Shown in pieces: positions 22,554 through 35,255 of a stretch of 64,000 bases of DNA. Within the stretch, counting starts at the first letter, position 1, and every line of letters starts with the position of its first letter. The DNA is from Numida meleagris (lineage: Eukaryota; Chordata; Aves; Galliformes; Numididae). The notes below the pieces were generated by a model, which did no database searches, had not been told where the DNA came from, and saw only the letters and a program-made list of their open reading frames with translations. Location of the stretch: the NCBI RefSeq assembly GCF_002078875.1, contig NC_034409.1, forward strand, positions 107,184,935 through 107,248,934. Reading direction: 5' to 3'. Made by a program: the position numbers and the translations under genes.

Positions 22554-25500
22554 CTAATTGTGTGTCTGCTCATGGCTCCAAAGACTAAAAGCTGTCTTGA
22601 AAGTCCTGTGACAGAGTTTACACATGTACTGTCTTTTGAATGTGATTGCTGAGAGTGGTGGAGCATGGTAGAAGAGCGTATCTGACTCCTGCGGTACAAA
22701 TAATTTTTCAGTAGTAGTGGAGCTTTCAGACAAGCCCGTTGGACTATCAGGCTCCAAAGGCTGGATTTTGGGTAGTGGTGGGGGCGGAGGTAAAGGTGGT
22801 GGTGATGGGGAATTAGCTGGTGGACATACCTCAGGCTCCTTATTTGTGGACTCCTCTGCAGCCTGCGACATGTGGGACTGGAAGTGACTCCACAGCCGGA
22901 AATTGGTTCGGAAGGCCTTGTTGCACACATGACAAATAAACGGCTTCACAGAACATAAGAGCTCTTGGTGACGCTCCAGTTGCTTGCGTACAGTGAAAAT
23001 CTTCCCACACTTCTCACAGGGCCACAAACCAGCATCTTTGTTGGAGACTACTTCCTTTGGTTCTCTGCTTGTCTCAGTGACCTCATCCTCTATGTCATCT
23101 GCAGGCTCTTCCTTGATTTGAATTTTAAACTGCTTGGAAACACTTAAGTCTTCAGGCAGGCAAGAGGAATCTTCAGAATCAAAATTAATCTGTTCTGACG
23201 AGTCACTGAATACTCCGTCTTCCTTTGCAGTAAAATTGTTAATTTTATTGGATTCCAACTGAGGATGCAACCTTGATGAACTAGTTATGTCTCCATTGTG
23301 GTCCAGGATAGGTAAAGAGAAGTTCTCTGATGGAGCCATTGTGTTCTGATTGTGAACTTCAACTTGATGACGCCAAATACTAAAGGATGATTTGAAGGTG
23401 CGCATACACTCAAGACAAGTAAGCTTCTTGTATTCACACTTGCTTTCATGCTCATGCTTCAGCTCTGGGGAAGAAAATCTAAGGCTGCAGTAAGGACAGA
23501 CAGTAGCATTTCTACAGAGTCGCTCATGATTTCCCTGCTCAATAAGTGAAGAGAGCTTAGCATTACAGAGACGGCACTGATAAACTTCCTTGTTTTCTAC
23601 AGGACTTTCAATATGAATATGGTCTTTCTGCTTAGGAACCTTATTTCCTCCAATTGGTTTTTCCCCTGGATGCATTTTTATATGTTGTTTGAACTGAGAG
23701 AGGAAACGATAAGCTTTTCCACAGTAGACACAAATATAGGCTCCTTTGGTTCTTGATCTTAAATTCCTTTTGATGACTTGTTGTGCTTGTGAAGTAGATT
23801 GTCCTTGAAAACCTTGCTTGCCACGTCTTAGTTTAACTATTAGAGCTTTTTTAATTTCTCTCTCTCTCACTATATCGATCAGTTTTCTTTGGAATTTTTC
23901 ATCCAAAACAGCATGTGAACTGGAAGCTGGTGAGGGATTCTTCACAATTCCATGTTGTGTCTGGCAGTGCGTCCACACTTTGAAATTTGTGTGAAATCTC
24001 TTGTGGCATATGTCACAAGCATAGGGCTTTTCTGGATTATGATACATGTTAACATGACGATGAAGACCTGCTGTTGATCTGAAAATTTTAAGGCAGTGTT
24101 TGCATTTAAATTTTTTATTTGGTCTCGCTTCTTCCATTTCACTGTATTCATCTTTACTGACATCAGAATCGGCAAAATCGGCATCAAGGTGCGTAGGGCT
24201 TGAGCCTTCCTCAAAGTTCTCTTCCAACTCAGGAGAACCCTCCTCATTCACCTTGAGTTTCTTGAATGGTAGCCTTCTATCAGCTTGAAATCTCCTTTTT
24301 GCTGGAAGTCTACTTGGTTCCTTATGATCATCCTCAGTTTTAAAAGGAAAGTCTTTATTTGTAGATACTGATGCATCGCCCACTGTAACTCTTATTATTT
24401 CAGAAGGATCTGAAAGTGGACTGCTAGGTTCAGTTTTTATTCGCACCTCTGTAAGAGGGGAAGCAACTTCCCTATCGGTTGTCTGAGAGGCACTGAAAGA
24501 CCTAAGGCGATGTGGGTGCATTACCTGTGGCTTTTCATCTAAGGCTAACTTCTCTGATGACTCTTTCAAGCACGACTTTTGAGATGCAACATTAAATATC
24601 TTCTGGGAATCAGCAGTTCCTGGTGAAGAGGAGGAGGATACCTGCGAAGGTTTTAGGTCAACAGAAGGTGAATAAATAGGAACCTGGCTGTCCATAGACA
24701 GTGACCTTCGAAGGAGACTCTTTACAAGTGGACCACTTCTGTCAATGCTTTGGTTTTCAGGACCAGATCCACTAGATGGGATTACTAGCCCTAACTTTGA
24801 GTAGTATAGCAAATTCCTATCTTCACCTTGACCATTTCCTTTTCCTGCCTCTCGCAACAAAAACGTAGATTCCGATGAGCCACGCAGAGATAAGACTGGT
24901 GGACGTGGTCTTTTTAAGGATAACTCTGCAGCCTTTCCTCTTAAAAGCTGACTACTGCTTCCTGGTTCATTGCTTGCAATTTCTTTCTCTGCTAAAGGTT
25001 TTTGAGGCAATACTGTGCTCCTTTTCACTAAACCACCTCTGTTCTGATCCTCCACAGTTCCAGAAGTTTCATGAAACTTGGTATAGCTCACAGGGTTTTC
25101 TTTCAGCCATCTCCTTTCAGTCAATGATAAATTGTGAAGGGTTTCAGTTGGCTTTGCTACTTGTGGTCTAATGCTAGTTTTGACAGCAACAGAGTGTAAA
25201 GGTTTAGAAGTATGGCTTAAATCATGTTGTGTTTGATTTACACTCTTCCCTTGTGCTTCGTTTCTGTTCTGACAGACAATGACACTCCTCTTCTGAGAAC
25301 TACTTTCATCTTCATCTTGATACAGTATCTTCTTAATGGGGCAAGCTGGAAAAGGAGCTTGAGGGCTCTTAGAAATAATGTTTGTAAGAAAGGATATTCC
25401 AAGGCTGTAGCCCAGTTCTTGCACAGCTGCAAGACTGCCTTTCTCAATGAACAAGGATGAAGAATAAATGTAGTTTAACACATTATCAAAAGCATCTGGT

Positions 25501-25727
25501 TCACAAAAGTCTAGTTGAAACACTGACTGAGACTCATTCTCCTTATTTGTGAACAGAGTCTGGAAGTATTCACTGCTGGCAGCTAGAACGTTTTTATGAG
25601 CTCGAAATTTCTGATCTCCTACTATGAGAACAACATCACATAGCTGTCCCTTTAGACGCTCCTCATTCAGTGCGCTTAGAAGTGAAATGGCATGTGCTGG
25701 ATTTATGTAATGCAAGAGCCCCTCCAT
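22554..25727 (-). CDS. ZBTB21: ZBTB21, BTB and C2H2 zinc-finger transcription regulator
   Basis: A complete 1057-residue coding sequence in one exon; the human protein is about the same length (1066). It starts at ATG 25727 with MEGLLHYINPAHAISLLSAL, 14 nt inside the exon. Residues about 15-125 form the BTB/POZ domain (LCDVVLIVGDQKFRAHKNVL, ASSEYFQTLF), used for dimerisation and corepressor contact. A long Ser-rich disordered region follows, with a basic nuclear-localisation-like patch near 475-495 (LPAKRRF, LPFKKLK). Nine C2H2-type fingers begin at about residues 540, 568, 663, 715, 739, 769, 900, 929 and 1032. Several are atypical: finger 4 ends H-x3-C and finger 7 ends H-x4-C. A PPPLPPPPPLP tract lies near residue 980, and the protein ends FSLWSHEQTHN. 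It is a nuclear DNA-binding regulator, mostly described as a repressor that partners ZBTB14. The reading frame is intact. Confidence 0.98.
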   Translation of the reverse strand: MEGLLHYINPAHAISLLSALNEERLKGQLCDVVLIVGDQKFRAHKNVLAASSEYFQTLFTNKENESQSVFQLDFCEPDAFDNVLNYIYSSSLFIEKGSLAAVQELGYSLGISFLTNIISKSPQAPFPACPIKKILYQDEDESSSQKRSVIVCQNRNEAQGKSVNQTQHDLSHTSKPLHSVAVKTSIRPQVAKPTETLHNLSLTERRWLKENPVSYTKFHETSGTVEDQNRGGLVKRSTVLPQKPLAEKEIASNEPGSSSQLLRGKAAELSLKRPRPPVLSLRGSSESTFLLREAGKGNGQGEDRNLLYYSKLGLVIPSSGSGPENQSIDRSGPLVKSLLRRSLSMDSQVPIYSPSVDLKPSQVSSSSSPGTADSQKIFNVASQKSCLKESSEKLALDEKPQVMHPHRLRSFSASQTTDREVASPLTEVRIKTEPSSPLSDPSEIIRVTVGDASVSTNKDFPFKTEDDHKEPSRLPAKRRFQADRRLPFKKLKVNEEGSPELEENFEEGSSPTHLDADFADSDVSKDEYSEMEEARPNKKFKCKHCLKIFRSTAGLHRHVNMYHNPEKPYACDICHKRFHTNFKVWTHCQTQHGIVKNPSPASSSHAVLDEKFQRKLIDIVREREIKKALIVKLRRGKQGFQGQSTSQAQQVIKRNLRSRTKGAYICVYCGKAYRFLSQFKQHIKMHPGEKPIGGNKVPKQKDHIHIESPVENKEVYQCRLCNAKLSSLIEQGNHERLCRNATVCPYCSLRFSSPELKHEHESKCEYKKLTCLECMRTFKSSFSIWRHQVEVHNQNTMAPSENFSLPILDHNGDITSSSRLHPQLESNKINNFTAKEDGVFSDSSEQINFDSEDSSCLPEDLSVSKQFKIQIKEEPADDIEDEVTETSREPKEVVSNKDAGLWPCEKCGKIFTVRKQLERHQELLCSVKPFICHVCNKAFRTNFRLWSHFQSHMSQAAEESTNKEPEVCPPANSPSPPPLPPPPPLPKIQPLEPDSPTGLSESSTTTEKLFVPQESDTLFYHAPPLSAITFKRQYMCKLCHRTFKTAFSLWSHEQTHN

Positions 25728-25740
25728 GATTCTGATGTTT
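25728..25740 (-). other. ZBTB21: ZBTB21 5' UTR part of coding exon and splice acceptor
   Basis: The minus strand reads CTTGTTGTTCTTTTTCAG followed by AAACATCAGAATC and the ATG. The polypyrimidine tract and CAG form a good acceptor, so the open frame upstream of the ATG is intronic and translation starts at 25727. At least one noncoding 5' exon must exist. Confidence 0.8.
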
Positions 25741-26168
25741 CTGAAAAAGAACAACAAGAAAAAAAAATTATGTTGCTTTATGTAGACAGTTGTTAGAGAT
25801 AACGTAAATGAACCTAATCTCTCTGTACTTCATAAACAAGCTCAACGACCATCAATAGTGCTGAAGAAAACAGCCTGTTTGGAGGAAAGGAATGGGAGTT
25901 AACACAATATTGTTTTGTTTCAGCAGACGTACAGGCCATTAGAAGAAGCAGCTCATGCTAAAGAACACATTCAAATACTTTCAGTTGATCTTACACTAAA
26001 AATATCAGAGCTCATTAGGGGATGGGGGTGGTGGTGTGTTTTCTACCTGCAGTATAGCTGTCCACATGAAGGAATTCCATTTAATGACTTCACTTGATCA
26101 TCTTTTTCTCAGGTTTAGCTTTAAGATCTATCTTGGCAATTACTTCAATAAACTTTTGAATCAGATAC

Positions 26169-26733
26169 TGTTGTGGTTTAGCCCTCCAGGCAGCTAAGTA
26201 CCAGGTAGATGCTCACTTACTCCCCTGCAGTGGGATGGAGGAGAACTGAAAAAGGTAAAAAAGCAAGAACTCCTTGGTTAAGATAAAGACAGATAAGGAC
26301 AGAAAGGGTGAAGGAAAAAAAAAAAGAAGAAAAAAGAAAAGAAAAAGAAAAGAAGACAGCAAGTGATGCACAATGCAATTGCTCACCACCAGCTGACTGA
26401 TGCCCAGCCAGTCCCTGAGAGAAGCAGCAGTCCCCCCAGCCAGCTCCCCCAGTTTTGCTGTTCAGCATGACACCATGTGCTATGCGACATCCACGTGGGC
26501 CAGTCAGGGTCAGCTGTCCCAGTTCTGCCCCCTCCCCACTCCTTGTGCACCCCCAGCTTGTCGCTGGCCGGGCAGCGTGAGGAGCTGAAATGTCCTTGGC
26601 TCTGTATAGGCACTGCTCAGCAACAACTAAAACAACAGTGTGCTATCAACATTATTCTCATCCGAAATCCAAACACAGCACCATACCAGCCATCATGAAG
26701 AAAATTAACTCTATCCCAGCCAAAGCAAGGACA
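26169..26733 (-). mobile_element. Solo LTR of an avian endogenous retrovirus
   Basis: An apparently complete 565-bp LTR bounded by TG (26169) and CA (26733) and flanked by near-matching 5-bp sequences (GATAC left, CATAC right), as expected for a target-site duplication. On the minus strand it opens TGTCCTTGCTTTGGCTGGGA, followed by TAGAGTTAATTTTCTTC, the start of a widespread bird LTR family. Other family landmarks follow in order: GTTGTTGCTGAGCAGTGC, GGGGTGCACAAGGAG and GCAATTGCATTGTGCATCA. A purine-rich run (about 26314-26357) lies inside. No gag, pol or env sequence lies beside it, so it is the remnant of LTR-LTR recombination. The expected TATA region looks decayed. Confidence 0.88.
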
Positions 26734-29700
26734 CATACCTATAGTTAAACTAAGTCACTTTTTAAGGTTAAGCAACCTTGATAGTCTCCTGCTAACTAAA
26801 CAAATTAAAAGGTTTTTCCTGTTATTTTTATAGGGTGTTGAAAACGGCATTAATATTGGCAGAATTATCACCTACAATCTAGACTAATTCACTATGTCTG
26901 CTTATATTTAAGGAGTGTTAACATGCATACACTTCTAGCTATGAAATATATATTAATTCTTATACCTGCACTAAGTGTTTGGTTCCTAGGAAATGTCACA
27001 GTTTTAACTGAACTATCCCAGCAGCATTTTGCTCCTGCTAGAAAATAATCAGTTAACTGAATTCCCCATCTTATTCATTAGCTTATATGTGGACGTTACA
27101 TCCATAACCTACAGTTACCCCCAGACGCATCCAAGAGTACAATAAGCACAAATTAAACCGCAGTGCAGAAACCCCCACGTTGCTTCAAAGCACAGCCCAC
27201 TCTGTACTGTAGGATGTCTCCATAACTCAACAGGCTGCTCCTGACTAGGTTTTAACAAGAGAAGACAAACAGGTTTTAAACTAGTTTGAACAAACAACTT
27301 CTGTCATATGGACTGAATTTTATATATCTGTGCACATGTACATACACACACACACAAAGATCAGCAATATCCAATTTTATTTTGTTGCCATGGACACTCT
27401 TACAGTTCTGTTTAAGACAACCTGCAGCACAGATTTTTAACTACCTTCCTCTATGGTGATGAAAAACAAGTAAATGATGCTTCTGTTAAAAGCAATTCTT
27501 TTTGCAGCTGATAAGAAACTTAAAATATTTACATATGATATACGGTACTATAACAAAGAGGTTTCACCATTCATCGATTTTCAATCAAAGCTGACAATTT
27601 TATTAAAATAAAAAATTAAGAAGCTATAACCCTGTAATTATTGAATGGGAAATCTTGCAACCAATGGGCGAAGAAGTAGTGATTGAAGTCTAAGCCATCT
27701 TCTCAGCATTACCAATTTAAAGCATGCTAGATACAGTGTCTCAGGACATTGGTCATACTGCAGGACCAAGCTACCACTTTTACATCTGAAACTACCAAAT
27801 GAGTTCTTAGTACCAGGGCAATAGCAGAATTCTGTTTCCTCTTCAGATCTGCTTCATAACTGAGTGTTCCAGTGCTTTCCAGCATTATTTCATTAACACT
27901 AATTTACCCTTAATTCACCTCAAATAGTTATAATGCATAATGCCTCCACTCCTCCCACTAAAAGGGTAGAACAGTTATGCTTCTATGAATGCGAGAAATC
28001 CATCTGTTTTGTTCTGCTTTTTAAGTTTGACTTAAAAGTACCATTTGGGGCATGAGCTATTTTTTGGACACCTCTGCAATGTAAAGCGGTGGTGTCCGAA
28101 TGGCCCTAGTTCAGCCTGGAGGTCTGTGTACCCGTTAACACTTGAAATGTTATTAGCAAGTGCTCCAGGAATGCATCTTTTCCTTTAGTTTCATCTGAAA
28201 GAAACAGAGTTTACACACTCAAATGATTCGTCTGTGTTGCAAATTAAACAGTCTACAGAGATAACAAAACAACAATGTATTTCTGAAGGAAACTTGAACT
28301 AAAATGTAGTGGTAGAAACACCCACTAAAAGTTGCAGCTGAACCCGTACCTCAAGGACACGCTGGGTAGGAGACGGTCAAATGTTCTGAAGTATTTTCAA
28401 ACCTTTCATTTTAATCTGCGTTACCCAGGCCTTGAGTGTTCTGTGAGACACCTGAAGAATAAACACCATGCAGTTACTATGTGTTCCTTTATTCATCATA
28501 ACACAGTGATACTATTTCTACAGACTGGTGTAAAACCCACACATCTAAAATGGAATCCAACAGTCCCCCATTTTTCTTCCTATATAATCCTATTTATTCG
28601 TAGGACACCTTAAACATACTACATTACTCAAGACAGAGTTAAGCATCCTAGTACGATCCTCCATGTCATTTGCAGAGCACAGCTTCTTCTGCGTACAAAT
28701 GGAGGCAGACCTCTTTGGTGCAACTGGCGCTTTAGCAGTAACCAAGGCTGCAACAGAGACAACTGGCAGGGGACCAAATTAATCCTGCGAAGGCAGCTTT
28801 AATCCTGGTCTTTCCTACTTCTAGTGCTTGACTTTCAGCTCTATAGCCATTAAACACAACGGTCAGAAATAAAACAAGTTATGGTATGTTGAAAAACAAA
28901 ACCAGAGCTGGTCATGGAGAACCATTTTAACACTTTTACACAGGCCATCAGAAAGCCTTTAACACATATTTAAAAAATAAAACAAAAAACCCACAAGATT
29001 ACCAATGAAAACAGACAGTGTACTAAAATTTCCCTGCATTAACACTTCTCGCTAACGAAGTTGATCAGAGAGTTTCCTGCTCACTTTGGTTCATCCTATC
29101 TGCATGCTGCCGGTCACAACTTCTGCAGCTGCGCTAGAACAAATATTTGCAGGTCTGCATTACAGAACAGGTCAGACAATACAGAGAAAACAAATATTTC
29201 TTTTCAAATGCTGGTCATTTCTCATAGTAAAGCTCAATCCCGGGAAGAACTGCATTGGCATAACTGAAAAGAAGGCAAACTGTGGGAGCAGAGCAGCTCT
29301 GGGAAGACAAGAGATTCTTACAGCAGTTTGCCACTAAAGCCGATGTAAGGCTGACAGCACTCAAGCCCTTTATAAATGGCATGCCTGTGTGTAAACAACA
29401 GATTTGATTTCAGGTGTTTGAGGAATCCTGCTTCCTCAGCTGAAGATTATTTTGCCACCAACTGCCTAAGCCCTTTCTTGATAATCTGCATCTTTATTTT
29501 CCTACCAGTTTTTTCCAACTGTCTTCAGTACTGTCTAGAAACAAAGCTATTTCCTATTTTGTTCCCTGATGTTTGGGTGATGTCAAGGAGACAGAGTATA
29601 CCAGATCTCTCACTGTCTGTGCTCTGGTGTTATGCGCTACTGGTCCTCAGGAGGAACAGTGACAGCAGGACTCCAGACCCAGGAGATGGAGGTGCAGCAG

Positions 29701-32700
29701 GAGCACCTCTGGGAGTTGAGGAAGAGATTTTACTGTCAGATCTTCAACAGCCCTCTAGTGATATCAGCCTTCAGAGACTGAAATACCACATCTGACACAA
29801 TATAATAAGAGCAAGATTATTATTTTGAATGAGGACAGAAAAAAGATACCTTCACTATTTCAAATGACTGCAAAAAAAAGGAAGTCTCTACTCACAAAAG
29901 CTCCTCACAAGTGAAGGACGAAGAATCTTTCTCCTTGGCTCAGCGGTTCATTGATCCCCACCAGCTCCCTGCCTTCACAGTGTGAGATCCCCTTCCGTTC
30001 TCTGTCCCTTACTCACATACCTCCTGCTCCCAGCCCTGGGGTCCTCTACCTTTTACCAGCTCAGTTGCTCATGTGACCTTCCACTAAGTTGATTCAGCTC
30101 CCTAAAATGAAGCAGGAAAAAAATTATAAAAAGTTGGGTTGATTTATTATATTTTCTAATTTAAAGGTGAGAAACTTAATCAACTCATGGAGAGGTCAGA
30201 TGCATCAGAGCTGCTGTAAGAGAAGCAGTGAAACTGCCTGTTCTTTGTCAGCAAGTCACTCAATCAGCTTTGCCATCTGAAACTTCACTTTCAGAAGCAA
30301 TGAAGTCACTCAGGCTGAAACTTTACAAATAGAATCAGGCAGATGTATGAAAAAGTTCATCATAACAACTAATACTTGTAAATGCATAAGCAACTGAAAT
30401 AAGACATTGCTGTTGCCTGCTGACTTCCATTATAACGATGTAGCTGGCAGCTAAAGCCACATTAATAGCGTCCTGGTGGTGGCAGTAGGAAAGACCGTTC
30501 TGAAACACCTAATGATGCAGTGCTGCAGCAAGAATGTGCTAGGGCTGACAGAAACTGCAGTTAGGACAAGAAAATGCAGCAAAAAAGGAAGAAATGCACA
30601 CAGAGGAGACAGACAATGAGGGAGACTTAACAGTGGTTCTAACAGGGAAATACACGTGTAACTGTGGCGGGGGGAAACCCGCTAAAACCCAGAGAGATAT
30701 GAATGGTGAGGCCCTGCCTAGGAACACAAGAGGCTTCCTGTGGTGTCATCAGGTAAGCACAGGCACGTTGCGCTTGGCTGTGAGCGCTCTGCAGAGGCTT
30801 TGGTGGCTCTAGTTGTTCACGTACCGCTTCAGACCCAAAGTGGAAAGAAGTCTCATTATCAATCAAGGGTCCAGATGCAAAAGAAACCTACACTGCTTCA
30901 ACTTCTACTCAGGTATCCTGTGCTGGATTTTATTATTTGACACTACAGCGTGTCAAATGCCTTTTCACAGACACATAACCGAAACATTAAGTAAAAGCTT
31001 TGAACCTACAGGACAAGACTGTCCACACTTCTGTAATTTCTTTTCTAATATTCAAGTGATCTCTTGCTGCAAGTTTGGGGATTTTGAAAAATGTGATTTC
31101 GACTGCTTTTGCTGTGTTTTCCACTGCAGACAACACTGAAAACTCCATGAAGACAGATCTTTTCATTTCCAGTAGGTTGGCAGCCAGGAGACATTTATGA
31201 AGATAGGCATAAAATCAGATAAGTAATATATTTATGTGTGAAACTGATATACTAATTGCCAACTATTTGACACACACGCACCAACAGACGCAGAAATTTA
31301 AGAACAGGAAAAGAAGAAATTCTGTACTACTGCAGTCTCCTTATTTTGCCCTCCACTACAGACAGAATAGCAATTATCCTAACACAGACTGGATGTTCAG
31401 GAATCAGAAACTATTTTTCACATTCAGATCATACCCATCACTTTGCCAACTGACACTCAAAACAGCTCCAAGCTATGAAGTCTGAGTACCACCGCAATGC
31501 CCTTCACATTCTTGTTTACAAACAAGCAGCACTTAAGGGTGTGATTTCACCTTAGTCTCAGCCCAATCTAATTGGGGATTGAAGGGATCAGTCTGCACCT
31601 CCTCCCCTTCTAAAGACAGACAAGTTCAGTGTCAGCTCAGCAAGCTGATCCAGCTCACCAGGAGATTGCACAACCACGGGATGTAAGGGAGAGGGCAGGA
31701 ATGTGCGCTGGCTGGGAGCTCTTCTCATGCTCCTTGGAAGAGTTCATGAAGATTAGCTATGGTTTTATATGGTATTTGTCCTGGCCTCGGTACCTCAACT
31801 ACAAGGTATACGACTCATCATCCAGACTACTGCAAATAAAAATCAGCACGTCTTAATATCTCTTTTCCTAAGGAGGCCTTCAGTTTTCATTCTTCTGAGT
31901 TTCATAACACTGCTATCAAAATCTCACTGGAAAAGCCCCGAGACTTGATGGCAGAATGTGCACTACATTCACCAAACAAAAAGCTCATCTCCAGCAATAA
32001 TTAATGTTTTTGGTTTTTTTTGTTTTGTTTTTCTTTAAATAAGAGATGCATGAAAATCAAGAATTTGAAGGAGAAATGCACATCAAATCTGTATGGCTGC
32101 ACTCTTCCTACAGGTTGAATTTATTATTTTATTGGTAATATTGAGATATACAAGTTGAGTAATATTTGGTCACCTGTTTTGCTGTATGAGCTGCTCTTTG
32201 TTTAACATGTCTAATTCACAATGAAATTCTATTTACATACTACTTTCAATTCCGCTGGCATAGTAAAAATGACAAACCATAATGACGGAAATATTTCTCT
32301 TAATATAAAGGTGCTTTTTACTGGCATATATTTTGGGTGGGAACCCATGTAAAATTATTTCCTATAAATGTAATTTTTTACACTAATGTTTGTTCAAGAA
32401 TGAAAATACAGGGGTAAAAAGTCATGCAATTAACCTGAAGCGTGCTAAACTACTATAAAAGCTGAAATGTGTGCTGAAACTAGAAAATCACCAAGTGAGC
32501 CACTTGGTAATTCTCAGGATTCATAGAATGCAGGTATCTTCCACTCGCTGAAGAGATCCAAAGAAAACTCCTTTCAGACACTGTTAATAAGGGGCAAGAT
32601 ATGAAGAAGCCAATTTTTCCAAGGTTCCCCAACCATTCAGTGTAGCAGCATTCATTATGAAGCAGTTCACTTGCTCTAAAGTTGACAATTTATTTTAACT

Positions 32701-33326
32701 GAGAGCTGAAAACAGCTGCAACTGTGGCCTGTGACTCACAGCTCTGCACCTCCCAATGCAGCACAGACTGTGTGGTGGTTATAGCCCCACTTCCTCTGCC
32801 CAGCTTCTCCTCCCTCTACCCCCAATAAGACCACACTCATTAACAGACTGAGGCTACCACTACTTTGCAGACAGAACAGCTTTCAAAACCTTGAAAACTA
32901 GAAATGGAAATTACTTGATGTTTTAAAATGGTAACTGCTTCACAGCTACTGAAGTTCAAAAACAAACAACTTCAATGCAGCACAATGGCTTTCAGTAAAG
33001 TTGTCCATTTAAACCCAAATGCTGGCATGCCTCTGCTTGATGGCAACTAACTGTAAGGAAAGCAGAACCAGCCACTGCTGAGAAAATGATCACAGCACCA
33101 GCTGTTTAATTCTCTATCAGTATTCTCCAGCATTGCATACAAACAAAACATGAGCCCAGAATACACCATGTCTTCGCAATTTCAAGCTTCTGGTGATCCA
33201 CACAGTAGAAGGGACACAAATGGTCTCATTTATGATCTTCATGTACAATTAAATGTATAGCACAAATGACTTCTGGAGCTTCTTACAAACGACTGCCTCT
33301 TCCTGCATAAAGAGAAATTGTTAATA

Positions 33327-33488
33327 TCACAGAATGGTTGGTGTTGGAAGGGACCTCAAAGTCCACTCAGCCCCAACCCCTGCCATGGGCAGGGCTGCCC
33401 CCCACCAGCTCAAGCTGCTCAGGGCCCCATCCAACCTGGCCTTGAGCGCCTCCAGGGATGGGGCACCACAGCTTCTCTGGATGTACTA
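33327..33488 (-). mobile_element. CR1 LINE fragment in ZBTB21 5' intron
   Basis: TCACAGAATGGTTGGTGTTG, GAAGGGACCTCAAAG, CCCAACCCCTGCCATGGGC and CCATCCAACCTGGCCTTGAG are the reverse complement of a young-looking CR1 3' end, sense on minus. Confidence 0.93.
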
Positions 33489-35255
33489 AAGGATAAGTTG
33501 CTGTACGTGTTTAAATAAAGCACCTAACTCATAATGACTTGATTCCCATTTTGGATCAAAGGCAAAGTTGAAATTAGTGGAAGAGTAAGAACACGCCGGA
33601 AAAAAAGAGACACAGTCACCCCCTCAGTTTCCATCCGCAGGGGAGACCTTGGATCCAGCAGGCTCTGGGAAGCTCACAGCTGGAGAGACCCTTGATAAAC
33701 CCTCTTCTGGCACACATCCCTGTAGCTGAAATCTCCAGAGGTTGTGAAATTTCCCCACAAGTCCCTACTGAGGGACATGTGAATTCTGTAAACCCTTGCA
33801 TCTAGCCATCCTGGGTGGACTTCCTATAGGAAGAGAATACCTAATGTTCTTCTGAAAGGACAACTCTCTGTCATGAGTAATACAATATTCAGAGAGAAAG
33901 GTATGCTAGATCCTATTAGGGAGAGAGAGATGGCCACATCATTTGTTCTTTGCAAACAAGGTTTATAAAAACAGTTGCTAAGGTTTGCTCAGAAGTTCCC
34001 CCCCCAAGAACATCAGCATAAGGCTGGTGGAAAATTTTAGTCAAAGCAGTTAGTCAGTTTGAGCAAAGTCAGAACAGAACACTGTAACTAGCAGTCTTTA
34101 GGTAAAACAGATACAGGGCAGCGTTCGCTTTTATCCGCGATACAGATTTACTACTTCCGATGTAATATCGAAAGCATTGTTATATCAAAATGTTTAAAAA
34201 ACCCACGACCTGTATTTCCATGCTAATATTACTTTAAGGATAAAAACTCAAACAGTATCTTAACAACAAGATCTTCACTGTACTTGAAAAGAAAAAAGTG
34301 AGATTATGTAATTCACCACAATCTCATACCTACAGCCAACCTCTCTCACTGCACTCCCCCAGCAACAAGAACAGGACAGCTTCCAGAAGAGTGCGTTATT
34401 AAAAAGTGCTTGTTCACTACTTATTGAAGTTCCACAGTGCGTCCTTTCTCATCAAAATAAGTCACGTAGACCGAAGTATTTTGGAGCTTTGATATTTCAC
34501 CTGAGCCACATCCAGTCTGGACAAATAACAAGAGTTACACTATCGCTACAGAGAAGTTCGGACGTGCAAAGGTCCACTTTGCTTAATACCGGCCCCACCA
34601 ACTCCTTCCCACCCTGAAATTCGCAGCTTAGAGCGAAGTCCCGTCTCAGCTACAGTAGCACCGACCCCTCTCCGCACTCCCCACACCACAGGCGGCACCT
34701 GCCCGCCACACGGCCCGTCCCCTCAGCCCGCCAACCGCCCCTGAGGACAGGCGGGAGACACGCGAGCCCCTTCCCGCCGCCAGGCGCAGGCGCGCGCCTC
34801 CCACGGTGCTAGCGCCCCGCGCCGCTCCCCACGCACGGCCGCTCCCGCTCGCCCGCGCCGCGCATGCGCCCTCACAGCGGCGCCACCCCCCCCCTTCCGT
34901 CCACCGCCTCCGCGCAGGCGCAGTTCCGGCGGGGGGGGAGGGGTCAGGGTTGAGGAGGAGCTGGGGCGCGACGCGTGCGCAGGATGCGCCGCGGCGAGCC
35001 TATGTGGCGGCTGCGTGCCGGCGCAACGGGCGCCCGCCGCCTCCTCGCGGCGCAGGGCGCGTGCGCGAGGCAGAAGGAGAGGAGTTTCGTAACCGGCGCA
35101 GGCGCAGTGCACCGCTCAGGGACCGCAGCCCCGCTCGGTGGGGGGAAAAAAAAACCACCTCAGAGTTACGTCAGGAAAAGACGCCTTTGTACACGGGGAG
35201 ACCCAAGCGGCGCGGGCGGCCCCCGAAACGGGCGCGAGACGCGGCCGTTACTCAC

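Larger units (their letters stand above)
25741..35255 (-). other. ZBTB21: ZBTB21 5' UTR intron (about 9.5 kb)
   Basis: Inferred from the acceptor at 25741 and the candidate donor at 35255. It is AT-rich and carries a solo LTR at 26169-26733, a CR1 fragment at 33327-33488 and a CA-rich microsatellite near 27341-27357. I see no convincing coding exon on either strand. Additional noncoding ZBTB21 exons could be present and cannot be recognised by eye. Confidence 0.5.
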
